DNA from: Actinocorallia populi
GTDB taxonomy: Bacteria; Actinomycetota; Actinomycetes; Streptosporangiales; Streptosporangiaceae
Direction of reading: 5' to 3'
Assembly: GCF_002995495.1 (NCBI RefSeq)
Contig: NZ_PVZV01000012.1
Span: forward strand, 1 to 64,000
DNA: 64,000 nt
Under the pieces are notes generated by a model. It did not search any database and was not told the DNA's origin. It was given only the letters and a program-made list of their open reading frames with translations. Position 1 is the first letter of the stretch. Every line of letters starts with the position of its first letter. The position numbers and the translations under genes are program-made. Of the stretch, positions 41,167-50,889 are shown piece after piece.

Positions 41167-41703
41167 TCAGCGCCGTTTGACCTTGATGAAGGGCGAATAC
41201 GCCTCATACGCGGTGCCGAAGCGGGCGGCGGCGAACGTCCCGGCGCACTGGAAGGCCACCTTGCGCTTGAAGCGGCCCTTGCGGTCGGTCCGCACATAGG
41301 CGATCGGGTAGATCTTCAGCTTCTTGTTCCTGTCGCAGGTGTATCCGAGCAGGACGCGCACCCGCTTGTAGGGGCTTTTGCCGCCGGTGGCGCCCACCTG
41401 CAGCAGACGGCCGCTGAACGTCAGCCGCTCGCCTGTCCCAGCCCTCTTCTTCGACACCTTCATGCCGGTGAACCGGCTGCTCTTGTACCGGTGGTAGACG
41501 GGGCTGGAACTGTCGCCCCAGTACTCGTCTCCCGGATAGTGCAGCCGCCAGTAACCGGGCTCGTCATGGCGGAAGGCGCCGAAGTCCGGGGCGTAGGCGT
41601 GGACGGGGAAACGCCGGACCCTCTTCCACGGGCCGCTGGTGCCGGGCCGGAACTCCAGATACATCCGCCCGGTCGCCAACGGCAGGGACATCACAGCACG
41701 CAT
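41167..41703 (-). CDS. beta-domain protein, probably truncated secreted protein
   Basis: 178 residues from an ATG. Two beta-sandwich-like units follow each other: MYLEFRPGTSGPWKRVRRFP ... GYWRLHYPGDEYWGDSSSPV, and LTFSGRLLQVGATGGKSPYK ... GRFKRKVAFQCAGTF. Such units occur in exported actinobacterial proteins after a signal peptide, but no signal peptide is visible here: the ATG falls inside the first unit. Either the 5' end was lost or the start is mis-set by decay. Basic, with two Cys that could form a disulfide. Confidence 0.55.
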   Translation of the reverse strand: MRAVMSLPLATGRMYLEFRPGTSGPWKRVRRFPVHAYAPDFGAFRHDEPGYWRLHYPGDEYWGDSSSPVYHRYKSSRFTGMKVSKKRAGTGERLTFSGRLLQVGATGGKSPYKRVRVLLGYTCDRNKKLKIYPIAYVRTDRKGRFKRKVAFQCAGTFAAARFGTAYEAYSPFIKVKRR

Positions 41704-41792
41704 GAATTCCCCTAGGGGAAAGAGGTGATCATTCGGGCATGACGCCCTCGATCGTACGCCGAACAAGCCACCACACCCAGCCAAGAGCCACC

Positions 41793-42197
41793 ATGCTCAG
41801 GCGGTGCCGCTCCTTCGACATGGAGGTCGAGCGCGGTCTGACGGGGTTGGGTCTGGAGTCGCAGTGTTTGAAGCTCGGCGAGGAGGTCGGTGAGCTGGTG
41901 GCCGCCGCCGTCAGCGACCCCGGTCAGGCCCCGGGTGAGTGTGTCGATGTGCTGATCCTGCTCGCCTCGGTCGCCAAGGCGGTCTTTTCCTCGCCGTCGC
42001 AGGATCAGGTTGCTCTGGCCAGTGTGGACACGGCGCTCCTGCGCTACCGGGCCCAGGTGACCGTGCACGCCCCGGCCGACTCGATCAAGGTGTCCGCGGT
42101 GCAGGCGGACCCGGTGGACGGCAACACGTGCATCGTCCACGCGGGCGCCGACACCCCCGGCATCGAACGGACGGCGGGAGATCCGCAGAGCCCGTAA
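41793..42197 (+). CDS. MazG-like protein
   Basis: About 134 residues (start uncertain; another ATG at 41820). FDMEVERGLTGLGLESQCLK then LGEEVGELVAAAVS matches the first MazG-type helices with the EExxE metal-binding pattern (EEVGE), and PGECVDVLILLASVAKAVFS supplies the ExxD-like second half. MazG-type enzymes hydrolyse nucleoside triphosphates; short solitary versions also occur in phage. The tail after ~residue 110 is unrelated. No ribosome site is clear. Confidence 0.55.
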   Translation: MLRRCRSFDMEVERGLTGLGLESQCLKLGEEVGELVAAAVSDPGQAPGECVDVLILLASVAKAVFSSPSQDQVALASVDTALLRYRAQVTVHAPADSIKVSAVQADPVDGNTCIVHAGADTPGIERTAGDPQSP

Positions 42198-42345
42198 GGA
42201 GAAGTCGGCCGCCACCGAAACCGGTCGCGAGCACCTGATGCTGCCGGACGGCCGCGAACCGTCCGTATGCGGCACGTCGAGCAGGGGATCCGGGCCTCGG
42301 CCAGCCGTTTCCGAGCGTGTCGTCGGTGGTGGGTGCTCGGGAGGC

Positions 42346-43920
42346 TCAGAGGGGGATGTTGCCGTGTTTGCGCGGGGGAGTGTCCAGGCGCTTGTTCTGG
42401 AGGGCGGCGAAGGCTTCGGCGACCACCGTGCGGGTCTCGTGGGGGAGGATCACTTCGTCGATGTAGCCGCGTTCGGCGGAGACGTAGGGGTTGCAGAAGT
42501 CCCGGGTGTACTCGGCCAGGAGGCGGCTGCGCTCGGCCGCCGGGTCCGCGGCGGCCTTCACGGTCCGGTGGTGCAGGACGGTGACGGCGCTCTCGGCGCC
42601 CATGACGGCGATCTCGGCCGTCGGCCAGGCGAAGTTGATGTCGGTGCCCAGGTGCTTGGAGCCCATCACCCCGTAGCCGCCCCCGTAGGCCTTGCGGGTG
42701 ACGACGGTGACCATCGGGACGGTGGCGTCGGCGTAGGCGTAGATCAGCTTGGCTCCGCGGCGGATGATGCCCTCGCGCTCCTGGTCGAGGCTCGGGAGGA
42801 AGCCCGGCACGTCCACGACGCTGAGGATGGGGATGTTGAAGGCGTCGCAGGTGCGGATGAAGCGGGCGGCCTTCTCGCTGGCGTCGATGTCGAGGGCGCC
42901 GGCCATGTGCATGGGCTGGTTGGCCACCACGCCCACGCTGCGGCCGTCGATCCGCCCGAAGCCGCAGATCATGTTGGGCGCGAAGAGGGGCTGGACCTCG
43001 AGCAGCTCGCCCTCGTCCAGGATGGTGTGGACGACCTTGCGCATGTCGTAGGGCTGGTTGCGCCTGTCGGGGATCAGCGAGTCGAGGGCCAGGTCCTCCT
43101 CGGTGAACTCGCGCGGCTCGGTGGCGGCGTAGACGGGCGGCTCGTCCAGGTTGTTCGACGGCAGGTAGCCCAGGAGCAGACGCACGTACTCGAAGGCCGA
43201 CTTCTCGTCGGGCGCCAGATGGTGGGCGACGCCGGAGACCGTGCTGTGGCTGTGCGCGCCGCCGAGCTCCTCGCGGTCTACCTCGTGCCCGGTGACCGTC
43301 TTGAGGACCTCGGGCCCGGTGACGAACATGTGCGAGAGGCCGTCGACCATCACGATGAAGTCGGTGATCGCCGGGGCGTACACGGCGCCGCCGGCGCAGG
43401 GCCCGGCCATGAGAGAGATCTGCGGGATCACCCCGGACGCCCGGACGTGCCGCTTGACCAGCTCCGCGTAGTAGGCGAGGGAGACCACTCCCTCCTGGAT
43501 GCGGGCGCCGCCGGAGTCGTTGATGCTGATGATCGGGCATCCGGTGCGCAGGGCCAGGTCCATCACCTTGACGACCTTCTCGCCGTACACCTCGCCCAGC
43601 GAACCCCCGAAGACGGTGAAGTCCTGGGAGAACACGCAGACCCGCCGGCCGTCGATGGTGCCGTAGCCGGTGATCACGCCGTCGCCGAAGGGGCGGTCCT
43701 CGTCCAGGCCGAGGGCGGGGCTGCGGTGGCGGGCCAGCGCGTCGAGCTCATGGAAGGATCCCGGATCGAGCAGGCCCTCGATCCGCTCGCGGGCCGTCAG
43801 CTTGCCCTTCGCGTGCTGGCGTTCGACCGCGCGGGGGTCCTGCGGCTCGGCGAGACGGGCTCTGCGCCGTCGCAGTTCCTCCAGTTTCTCCGCCGTCGCT
43901 CCTGCGAAGTCACCGAGCAT
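42346..43920 (-). CDS. acyl-CoA carboxylase, carboxyltransferase (beta) subunit
   Basis: 524 residues, the usual length for AccD/PccB. N-terminal carboxybiotin half ([54 protein letters not shown]) and C-terminal acyl-CoA half ([58 protein letters not shown]) are complete, with the oxyanion-hole GG motifs. The Asp in the acyl pocket that selects propionyl over acetyl is not judged here. It would transfer CO2 from biotin to acetyl- or propionyl-CoA. No alpha subunit is adjacent. GGGAGACGG precedes the ATG. Confidence 0.95.
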   Translation of the reverse strand: MLGDFAGATAEKLEELRRRRARLAEPQDPRAVERQHAKGKLTARERIEGLLDPGSFHELDALARHRSPALGLDEDRPFGDGVITGYGTIDGRRVCVFSQDFTVFGGSLGEVYGEKVVKVMDLALRTGCPIISINDSGGARIQEGVVSLAYYAELVKRHVRASGVIPQISLMAGPCAGGAVYAPAITDFIVMVDGLSHMFVTGPEVLKTVTGHEVDREELGGAHSHSTVSGVAHHLAPDEKSAFEYVRLLLGYLPSNNLDEPPVYAATEPREFTEEDLALDSLIPDRRNQPYDMRKVVHTILDEGELLEVQPLFAPNMICGFGRIDGRSVGVVANQPMHMAGALDIDASEKAARFIRTCDAFNIPILSVVDVPGFLPSLDQEREGIIRRGAKLIYAYADATVPMVTVVTRKAYGGGYGVMGSKHLGTDINFAWPTAEIAVMGAESAVTVLHHRTVKAAADPAAERSRLLAEYTRDFCNPYVSAERGYIDEVILPHETRTVVAEAFAALQNKRLDTPPRKHGNIPL

Positions 43921-44425
43921 TCCGTCTCCCGCCGTCAGCCGATCCGGTGGAGCGTATCGCCAATCGGTGGGGGAATGTCCAGAGTCTGGCGATATGCAAT
44001 GTGATCGCAGTTTCTCCCGGGCGGATGATGCCGGCGGCGAGGGGTGGAAATCCCCATCGGGCGCGCAGGCGGCGGAGGCCGCGGCCATCCGGATCATGAG
44101 CACGTGGCGGCCCTGGCATCGGCCGCACGCCAGGTGCTGAAGACCGATCTGAACCGTCCGACCGCAGGGCGCGATCGAGGCCTGCACCCTCATGGACGTG
44201 CACGGCGCCGGGCCTCCTCGGCGGATCGGCTTCTCCTGGCCATTAAGACAATCATGTATATATAGTGAACGACGGAGACCGACCCGCGACCGACATCTCC
44301 TCGGCGGCGAAGCGGCGGCCGCACGCGGACGTCCACGGCGTGATCCCGCGCGGGGGCGCGGCACCGGGACGGTGAGGACGGCCCCCGGGGCCTGTCGGCG
44401 GGATGAACCGGAGACGAGGGGCCGC
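43921..44425. other. divergent promoter region
   Basis: About 505 bp between the carboxylase and the SAV2177 methyltransferase. A rare AT-rich patch (ATCATGTATATATAG, ~44251-44265) stands out and could be a -10 region for the methyltransferase gene. No gene seen. Confidence 0.45.
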
Positions 44426-45265
44426 ATGGCGGAGAAGGCACTGGAAGGCGTGGATCCGACGGTGCCGAGCATGGCGCGGATCTACGACTACGGGCTGGGC
44501 GGGACCGACAACCACCCCGTGGACCGGGAGATCAGCGACCGGGTCGGCACGGTGATGCCGGAGACGCGGAAGGTCGCGGTGCTGAACCGGGCGCTGCTGC
44601 GGCGGGCCGTCCGGTACCTGGCGGGCGAGGCCGGCGTCCGGCAGTTCCTCGACCTCGGCTCGGGGCTTCCCACGCGGGACAACACCCACCAGGTGGCGGG
44701 ACGGGAGGCGCCGGACGTCCGGGTCGTCTACGTCGACGACGACCCGGCGGTCCGGGCGCACGCCGCCGCGCTGCTGTCGGAGGACGGCCGGACGGCGGTG
44801 GTCACCGCCGACCTGCGTGACACCGAGGCGGTCCTGGCGCATCCGGACGTCGTGCGGCTCCTCGACTTCGATGAGCCGCTGGGCGTTCTGATGAGCGGGA
44901 TCCTCCACCATTTTCCCGCGTCCGACGACCCTGCCGGAATCGCCGCCGCCTACCTGGCACCGGCCGCGTCCGGAAGCCATCTGCTGATCAGCCACTTCCA
45001 CCGGGGCGTGCCCGAGGCCGCGGAACTGGAGCGCAAGTTCGTCGCGAGCCTCGGCAGCGGCTGGTTCCGCACCGCCGAAGAGATCACCGCGTACTTCGGC
45101 GACCTCCGGCTTCTGGAGCCCGGCGTCGTTCCGGCCACCCTGTGGCGGCCTGACCCCGCCTACGACCGCGCGCTCTTCCCCGACATCACCACGCGTTCCG
45201 GCCACGAGACGGAGGTCGGCCCCATCGAGTCGCTCATCGTCGGAGGCGTCGCCCGCAAGGAGTGA
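44426..45265 (+). CDS. SAM-dependent methyltransferase, SAV2177/DUF574 family
   Basis: 279 residues with the family signature [20 protein letters not shown], then [38 protein letters not shown] (motif I) and [18 protein letters not shown]. This family is greatly expanded in Streptosporangiales, which supports the taxonomic guess; substrates are unknown. Start chosen at the ATG after GAGACGAGGGG. Monocistronic. Confidence 0.93.
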   Translation: MAEKALEGVDPTVPSMARIYDYGLGGTDNHPVDREISDRVGTVMPETRKVAVLNRALLRRAVRYLAGEAGVRQFLDLGSGLPTRDNTHQVAGREAPDVRVVYVDDDPAVRAHAAALLSEDGRTAVVTADLRDTEAVLAHPDVVRLLDFDEPLGVLMSGILHHFPASDDPAGIAAAYLAPAASGSHLLISHFHRGVPEAAELERKFVASLGSGWFRTAEEITAYFGDLRLLEPGVVPATLWRPDPAYDRALFPDITTRSGHETEVGPIESLIVGGVARKE

Positions 45266-45382
45266 CGCCCGCCGCGGGGTACGTCCGTAGCCGTGGTGCG
45301 CTTCAATCCTTTGACGACAGGCAGTGCAAGGCCCTTCTCGGCCGCCTGGTGTTCAGCCGCACAGATCTCTGGCTGTCGTGGG

Positions 45383-45838
45383 TCATGACGTTGTTGACGT
45401 GGCGTCGGTCAGAGGCTTCGGGGGGTAGGCGCGGAGCACGAGGGATGTGGTGACGGGGCCGTAACGGGCGAGCGCGTCGACGACTTCTTCGAGTCGTCCT
45501 GCCTGCGGGCAGTGAACCTCGAAGATGAGGCAGTCCTCCCCGGTGACTCTGAGCGTGGAGGCGATCTCGGGGGTCCGGGAGGCGAAGTCCAGAGCGCGTG
45601 AGAGCTGGGCGTGCGTGGTGCGCAGCCGGATGACCGCGTGAATGTTCAGGCCGAGGGCCGCCGGGGCGACCACGGCTCGGTAGCCGGTGATGACGCCGTT
45701 CTTCTCCAGCCGTTGGATGCGCGCGCTGGCCGCGGGCTGCGAGAGTCCGACGCGGCGCCCTACCTCCGCGCCGGTCAACCGGCCGTCGGTCTGGAGCAGG
45801 GCGAGGATGTCCCGGTCTATCCGGTCGAGTGGTTCCAT
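45383..45838 (-). CDS. Lrp/AsnC-family transcriptional regulator
   Basis: 151 residues: HTH (LDRIDRDILALLQTDGRLTG, VGLSQPAASARIQRLEKNGV) followed by a RAM ligand-binding domain (HAVIRLRTTHAQLSRALDFA, VTGEDCLIFEVHC). Full family length. Lrp proteins bind amino acids or related ligands. It diverges from the alpha/beta hydrolase 105 bp away, which may be its target. Confidence 0.92.
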   Translation of the reverse strand: MEPLDRIDRDILALLQTDGRLTGAEVGRRVGLSQPAASARIQRLEKNGVITGYRAVVAPAALGLNIHAVIRLRTTHAQLSRALDFASRTPEIASTLRVTGEDCLIFEVHCPQAGRLEEVVDALARYGPVTTSLVLRAYPPKPLTDATSTTS

Positions 45839-45943
45839 CGTTGTCCGCACCACTTTCTTTGAGATCACTTGCGGCACCGCCATTGCCCTGATGCATCCAG
45901 CAGAATCTGCGCCAGGCGCCCCCAGGATCGTAGGGAGCGGCGA

Positions 45944-46510
45944 GTGAAACGGTGGTGGGCAGTGGTCGCGTATGTCATCGTCCCGGGTATCGACGGCTCG
46001 GACGGGCAGCACTGGCAGACCTTGTGGGAGCACCAGTGGGGCACCTCAGCGGTGAGGATCTCCCCAGCCTCGTGGTCCGCCCCCGATCTGGACGACTGGG
46101 TCGGAGCCGTCCAGGCGGCGTACGACGACGCTTCCCGGCGGGACAACCGCGTTGTGCTGGTGGCCCACAGCCTGGGCTGCTGGGCCGCGTCCACCTGGCT
46201 GAACCGGAATCCCGCCGACCCGGCAGGCGGCGCATTCCTGGTCGCGCCGCCCGACCCGCACGGGCCGGCCTTCCCACGCCAGGCGGCTGCGACGTTCATG
46301 GAGGCGTCGGCACAACCGTTGCCGTGCCCGGCCCTGGTGGTGGGCAGCGCCAACGACCCGTACTGCACCCCCGAGACGGCCGCAGGCTTCGCGGCGCGGT
46401 GGGATGCGCGATGGCACCTGGCGGGCGCGTACGGACACATCAACTCCGCCAGCGGCCTGGGCCCGTGGCGGCACGGCCGTGAACTCCTGGACTCGCTGAC
46501 CCAGCAGTGA
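45944..46510 (+). CDS. RBBP9/YdeN-type alpha/beta hydrolase
   Basis: 188 residues from GTG (AGGGAGCGG upstream). Signature IVPGIDGSDGQHWQTLWEHQ, nucleophile Ser76 in VAHSLGCWA, Asp in VVGSANDPYC and His in YGHINSASG complete the triad. RBBP9/YdeN proteins are small serine hydrolases of unsettled substrate. Divergent from the Lrp gene. Confidence 0.9.
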   Translation: MKRWWAVVAYVIVPGIDGSDGQHWQTLWEHQWGTSAVRISPASWSAPDLDDWVGAVQAAYDDASRRDNRVVLVAHSLGCWAASTWLNRNPADPAGGAFLVAPPDPHGPAFPRQAAATFMEASAQPLPCPALVVGSANDPYCTPETAAGFAARWDARWHLAGAYGHINSASGLGPWRHGRELLDSLTQQ

Positions 46511-46753
46511 TCAACCACCGCATAGCCTCCTGGTACCGCCCTTCGGGTAAGGAGGCCCGCCCGTCGACGCACAAGAATGCGCCGCTGTCTGATGAAACGC
46601 GGAGGAAGGGACGCATCCGAGCCATGAAGACCGCTTCAGGAATCGTCAGGCGGGATTTCCGCAGTGATCGCGGAGGAACTGCCGCCGACCATTCGTGAGT
46701 CGGGTCGGCCCATCTCGGTGCGCAGTGCATTCCGGTGATGCGGTCGCGCGGCC

Positions 46754-47530
46754 TCAGCGCCGGACGTTCGCCGCCGCGGTGATCTGCTGGGCCTGCTCGA
46801 CGATCAGTTCCAGGCGGGCATGGTGGGCGCCCTGCCAGTAGACCTGGCCGCAGTCGGCGCACTTGGCGAAGGCGTCGTAGGCGTGTTCCGTGCCGTCCTT
46901 GAGCTCGGCGCGGATCGAGTCCTTGGTCGTTTTGACGAGGTCGCCGTTGCAGGAGACACAGCGTTCCCAGGGGGCGAGTTCCGGCGCGAAGCGTTCGAGT
47001 GTCTCGCGCAGCTGCTGCTCGGGGCGGGTGCTGTAGACGTAGGCGCCGGCCCAGAGTTCGCGTCGGCGCAGGAGCCCGCGGTCTCGGGAGAGCAGGACGC
47101 GACGCTCGGCGGCCGAACGGGCCGCCAGCGCGGGGTCGCCGATGTCCGTGCTCTCGTATGCGGTGTCGATGCCCAGCAGCCGCATCCGCCGGGCCAGGGT
47201 GCCCAGATGGACGTCGAGCAGGAAGCGCAGGGGGGCGCCTTCGATCCGCTGCGGGCGGGAAACCGGGCGGACTTCCACGCTCTCACCGGCCGCCGGAACA
47301 TGAGCGGTCGACACCGTCCGACCGTCCACCACGAGCCCGCCCACCTCGGTGAGGGGAACACCGAGGGATTCGACGACATGACCGAGCGTGGAGACGCCGT
47401 CGGTGACCACGGCGGTACGTCCGGTCCGGCGACGGGCGTCCACGAAAATGTGCAGTTCGGGGGCGAAACTGAGCTGTATTTCCGGTCGGATCACCGCCAT
47501 AGGATGCCATCCGTTCACTTCCATGACCAA
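46754..47530 (-). CDS. Mut7-C RNase-domain protein with N-terminal ubiquitin-like domain
   Basis: 258 residues (an ATG at residue 11 is an alternative start). Residues ~12-90 are the Mut7-C ubiquitin-like domain (IQLSFAPELHIFVDARRRTG, VPLTEVGGLVVDGRTV). Residues ~95-250 are the Mut7-C PIN-like RNase domain (FLLDVHLGTLARRMRLLGID, ERRVLLSRDRGLLRRRELWA) and contain a zinc ribbon (CVSCNGDL ... CADCGQVYW). Acidic residues of the PIN active site (D in LLDVHLG, D in SRDRG) are present. Biological target unknown; 3 bp after a small gene on the same strand. Confidence 0.9.
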   Translation of the reverse strand: MVMEVNGWHPMAVIRPEIQLSFAPELHIFVDARRRTGRTAVVTDGVSTLGHVVESLGVPLTEVGGLVVDGRTVSTAHVPAAGESVEVRPVSRPQRIEGAPLRFLLDVHLGTLARRMRLLGIDTAYESTDIGDPALAARSAAERRVLLSRDRGLLRRRELWAGAYVYSTRPEQQLRETLERFAPELAPWERCVSCNGDLVKTTKDSIRAELKDGTEHAYDAFAKCADCGQVYWQGAHHARLELIVEQAQQITAAANVRR

Positions 47531-47533
47531 CGC

Positions 47534-47734
47534 TTATCTCGGCCCGCACACACGGTGAGCCTCTTCCTCGAACAACGATATGTGGACTGCTCGTCCGCCC
47601 GACCGACCGTGCCGGCCGGAGATCACCTCCATGAGCGATAGGAGGTGCGCGACGATGGCGGGAAGCACGCGTATGCGGTACCACGTGTTCCCCGCCGCGG
47701 CGTTGTAGACGATCTGCGCCTCCTGTGCTGCCAC
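47534..47734 (-). CDS. 66-aa protein paired with Mut7-C
   Basis: GTG start with AAGGGA six bases upstream. Reads AAQEAQIVYNAAAGNTWYRI then RVLPAIVAHLLSLMEVISGR. It ends 3 bp before the Mut7-C frame, so they are probably co-transcribed. No family recognised. The gene-pair layout resembles small antidote/RNase modules, but that is inference. Confidence 0.5.
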   Translation of the reverse strand: MAAQEAQIVYNAAAGNTWYRIRVLPAIVAHLLSLMEVISGRHGRSGGRAVHISLFEEEAHRVCGPR

Positions 47735-47808
47735 CGGGATCCCTTCGGGCCGCCTCGGGATCGGACTCCAAGCAAGGAGGCGCCGGCTCGGGCGGCCTGC
47801 CGGAGGGG

Positions 47809-49233
47809 TCACGCGGGTGTGATGGTGATCGATCTGGTGGTGAGGCAGCTGCCGATGCCGTTCGCGTCGCGGGTCGTACTGATGAGGTGGTCGGGGTGCA
47901 TGCTGTGGGCCTGGTTGATGCCGAAGGTGTCGCTGTGGACGCGGCGGGCGAGGGCCAGGCCGCGGTCGATGTCGGGAGTCCAGACCGAGCCCGACAGGCC
48001 GTCGTGGGCGTCCTCGGCGAGACGGACGGCTTCCTCCTCGTCGTCGTAGGGGATCACGGTGAGAACGGGTCCGAAGGCCTGTTCGTGGGAGGGGCGGAAG
48101 CCGGGGTCGGTATCGGCCAGGAGGGTGGGGCGCACGTACCAGCCGCGGTCGATCCCGCTGGGGAGCCCGGTGCCGCCGACGAGGGCGCGGGCCCCCCGCC
48201 GCAGGGCGCGTTCGATGTGGTCGTGGACCCGCTGCTGCTGGCGGCGGGTGGCCAGGGGGCCGATGTCGGTCGAGGGCTCGGCGGGGTCCCCGACGGCGAG
48301 GCCGCCGACCATCGAGGCGAGGGCGTCGAGGTGGTGTGCGTAGCGGCTGCGGGGCAGGAGGATCCGGGTCTGGGCGATGCGGATCTGCCCGTTGTTCATC
48401 AGGCCTGCGGTCTTGATCCCGGCGGCGACCGCGGCGGGATCGGCGTCGTCGAGCACGATGGCGGCGGAACGGCCGCCGAGCCCGAGACTGATCTGCTTGT
48501 CGGCGGCGCCACTGATCGCGGCGACCTTCCAGCAGGATTCAGAGGAGCCGGTGAAGAACACCTTGTCGACGCCGAGGTGGGACACCAGGTACTCGCCGGT
48601 CTCGGGACCTGCGGGCAGGACGCTGACCAGGCCGGGCGGCAGGCCCGCCTGGTCCAGGGCCTCCGCGAGCAGGTAGGCGTCCAGCGGGGTGCGCGGGGAG
48701 GGCTTGAGGATGACCGGGCAGCCCGCCAGCAGGGCCGGCACAAGCCGGGAGACCGCCACGAGCATCGGCATGTTCCACGGGATGATCGCGGCGACGACCC
48801 CCAGGGGTTCGTGCCGCAGGATGAGGTCTTCGCCGTGTAGGCCGCGGCTGCTCTCCTCCCACTGGTATCCCTCGGCGACGTCGGCGAGAGAGCGCATCAT
48901 CGCCCACGGCAGGTCGGTGTGGCCGGAGCGGGCGAAGGTGATGGGAGCGCCCATCTGCGCAGTGACCGTCTGGGCGATGTCCTCGCGGAGCAGCCCGTAC
49001 CGATGTGCCGCTGCGCGGATCACCGCGGCGCGTTCCGCTGGTTCCAGGCGCGGCCACGGTCCGTCCTCGAACGCCTCACGGGCGACGTCCACGGCCCGGT
49101 CGACGTCCTCGGGACCCGCCGCGGCGACCCTGGCCACGACCTGCTCGGTGTGCGGGGACACCACCTCGATCGTCCCGCCGTCGCTTGGCGCGGTCCACGC
49201 TCCGCCCACCCACAGACGTCCCTGATCCCTCAT
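47809..49233 (-). CDS. aldehyde dehydrogenase homologue lacking catalytic residues
   Basis: 474 residues from the ATG after GGAGGG. The NAD-binding and overall ALDH fold are intact (VVAAIIPWNMPMLVAVSRLV, VILKPSPRTPLDAYLLAEAL, YVRPTLLADTDPGFRPSHEQ). However the catalytic Cys loop reads NNGQIRIAQTRIL where family members have NNGQxC, a Cys-to-Arg change; the base-catalyst loop reads SLGLGGRSA instead of LELGGKSA, losing the Glu; and the C-terminal PFGGVKxSGxGRE segment is replaced by HPDHLISTTRDANGIGSCLT. It should not oxidise aldehydes. Divergent from a TetR gene across an operator-like dyad. Either recent decay or a repurposed NAD-binding protein. Confidence 0.88.
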   Translation of the reverse strand: MRDQGRLWVGGAWTAPSDGGTIEVVSPHTEQVVARVAAAGPEDVDRAVDVAREAFEDGPWPRLEPAERAAVIRAAAHRYGLLREDIAQTVTAQMGAPITFARSGHTDLPWAMMRSLADVAEGYQWEESSRGLHGEDLILRHEPLGVVAAIIPWNMPMLVAVSRLVPALLAGCPVILKPSPRTPLDAYLLAEALDQAGLPPGLVSVLPAGPETGEYLVSHLGVDKVFFTGSSESCWKVAAISGAADKQISLGLGGRSAAIVLDDADPAAVAAGIKTAGLMNNGQIRIAQTRILLPRSRYAHHLDALASMVGGLAVGDPAEPSTDIGPLATRRQQQRVHDHIERALRRGARALVGGTGLPSGIDRGWYVRPTLLADTDPGFRPSHEQAFGPVLTVIPYDDEEEAVRLAEDAHDGLSGSVWTPDIDRGLALARRVHSDTFGINQAHSMHPDHLISTTRDANGIGSCLTTRSITITPA

Positions 49234-49373
49234 CGGCCCTCCATGTCCGGACCCGAAGGCCGCCACGGGGAGCAGCGGCGCCCAAGGCGGCCGCCGCGGT
49301 CGGTGCGGAGTGCCAAAGTCTCTCCCTACCAGCAGAACGGCGCGGTGGGACGCACCCGCCGGATTCCCTCGCC

Positions 49374-49407
49374 GAGTAACCGCGTTATTCGAGTAATGAG
49401 GTTACTC
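49374..49407. promoter_or_regulatory. dyad GAGTAACC-N18-GGTTACTC between ALDH and TetR
   Basis: Perfect 8-bp arms, with a smaller imperfect dyad (GTTATTCGAGTAAT) inside. Placed in the divergent spacer, it is the likely binding site of the TetR protein encoded at 49457. Confidence 0.6.
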
Positions 49408-49456
49408 TCTCAAGGGGTTGAAGAGTAGGGCGACTTCTGCGGGGCCGGAGGTGGAG

Positions 49457-50077
49457 ATGTCCGAGCCGCAGCCGGCCGACGTCATCGTGCGCACGGTGAT
49501 CGGGCTGCTGGAGGAGGGCGGCTACGACGCCGTCCATCTGCGCGAGGTCGCCCGGCAGGCCCAGGTGTCACTGACCACGGTCTACAAGCTGTTCCCCACC
49601 CGCGACGAACTCATCGCGACGGCGGTGGAGCAGTGGATGGCCGTCAACGGCTGCGCCCAACCGGGACCGCCCCCTCCCGGAGAGAGCCTGTACGGCTGCC
49701 TCATGCGGCTGCTGCGGCATGTGTTCGAGCCGTGGGAACGCAACCCGCGGATGCTGGAGGTCTACTATCGGGCCGCCCAGGCCGGCGCGGGGGCGGAGCG
49801 GCTGATCAAGCAGGCCTACCAGGTGATCGAACCCACCGCCTGGGCCATGCTCGACGACTACGAGCCCGCCTACGTGGCCGACCTCGCGCTCATCCTCACC
49901 CACATCGCCCACGGCGTCGTCGCCCGCTTCGCCGCCGGCGAGATCCCGATCACCGAGATCCTTCCCCTGCTGGAACGCACCGTCTACCGGCTCACCGCCG
50001 ATAACCGGCCCGGTACCACCCGCCGCCCGCACGTGATCCCGGTACCGGACCAGACCGCCTCCGACCGCGACGACTGA
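49457..50077 (+). CDS. TetR-family regulator
   Basis: 206 residues from this ATG (another in-frame ATG lies 39 bases upstream). HTH about residues 10-55 (VIGLLEEGGYDAVHLREVAR, AQVSLTTVYKLFPTRDELIA); the C-terminal helical ligand domain resembles that of KstR-like and other lipid/steroid-responsive regulators only in a general way. It diverges from the inactive ALDH gene across the GAGTAACC dyad, so autoregulation plus control of the ALDH gene is predicted. Confidence 0.88.
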   Translation: MSEPQPADVIVRTVIGLLEEGGYDAVHLREVARQAQVSLTTVYKLFPTRDELIATAVEQWMAVNGCAQPGPPPPGESLYGCLMRLLRHVFEPWERNPRMLEVYYRAAQAGAGAERLIKQAYQVIEPTAWAMLDDYEPAYVADLALILTHIAHGVVARFAAGEIPITEILPLLERTVYRLTADNRPGTTRRPHVIPVPDQTASDRDD

Positions 50078-50136
50078 CCGGTGAGGCCACGGGCCGCCCG
50101 GGCTCGCCAATGGCCGGTGGACGGCTTCCTTACGCG

Positions 50137-50163
50137 GGCGCCGCCCTGGTCCAGGGCGGCGCC
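50137..50163. terminator. 13-bp palindrome between two TetR genes
   Basis: GGCGCCGCCCTGG, one base, then the exact complement, 60 bp after the first TetR stop and 33 bp before the second start. Could be a terminator or the operator of the second TetR gene. Confidence 0.5.
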
Positions 50164-50195
50164 GTGCGGTCGAGGAGGCTCCGCCCGCCGAGTCG

Positions 50196-50801
50196 TTGCG
50201 CGACGCGCAGAAGTGCCTGACCCGAGAGCGGCTCATCGACGCTGCATTCGAGGCATTCCACCGGCACGGCTATCAGGCGACCAACGCGAGCGTCATAGCC
50301 AAAGCCGCAGGCGCCAGCCGCGCCACCTTCTACCTGCATTTCTCCAGCAAGGCCGAGATCGTCATCGAACTGCTGGAACGGATCGAGCCCTCGGTCCTGG
50401 AGATCTACGAGCGGCTGGACGAGTTGGAGCACCCGTCCCTTCAGGACGTCCGCGACTGGGTGGCCGACACCGTCGCCTGGTGGGAACGCGACAGGCTCCG
50501 CTTCGAGGCGTTCGAGCAGGCGCTCGCCGTCGAACCCAGGGTCGCCGAACGCTGGTACTCCAGCTTCGTCCGCGCCGCCGAGAGCATGACGCGCCACCTC
50601 TCGGCCTTCTCCTCCGCCGAACGCGACGCCGAACGGCTCCGTATCATCACCTTGATGGCCCAGCTCGACAGGACCATGTACTTCACAACGGTGCAACGCG
50701 TCGCCCCCGCGGACGCCGCGCTCCTCGACGTCCTGGCACACCAATGGCACGCCGCGCTGCATCGTCGCCCTTCAGGCCTGTCCGACGGCCGGGGCCGGTA
50801 G
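50196..50801 (+). CDS. TetR-family regulator
   Basis: 201 residues from a TTG; no better start is in frame, and GAGGAGG is ~20 bases upstream. HTH: RERLIDAAFEAFHRHGYQAT, then GASRATFYLHFSSKAEIVIE. The C-terminal domain includes DTVAWWERDRLRFEAFEQAL. It is tandem to another TetR gene of different sequence; no obvious target gene is adjacent in the right orientation. Confidence 0.85.
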   Translation: MRDAQKCLTRERLIDAAFEAFHRHGYQATNASVIAKAAGASRATFYLHFSSKAEIVIELLERIEPSVLEIYERLDELEHPSLQDVRDWVADTVAWWERDRLRFEAFEQALAVEPRVAERWYSSFVRAAESMTRHLSAFSSAERDAERLRIITLMAQLDRTMYFTTVQRVAPADAALLDVLAHQWHAALHRRPSGLSDGRGR

Positions 50802-50889
50802 CCGAGCCGAAACGGGAGGAGACCGATTCCTGATCGGAGTCCGGTCCACGGCGTGATCCGGGCGGGCGGCGTCCGAGCGCCCTCGCGAA

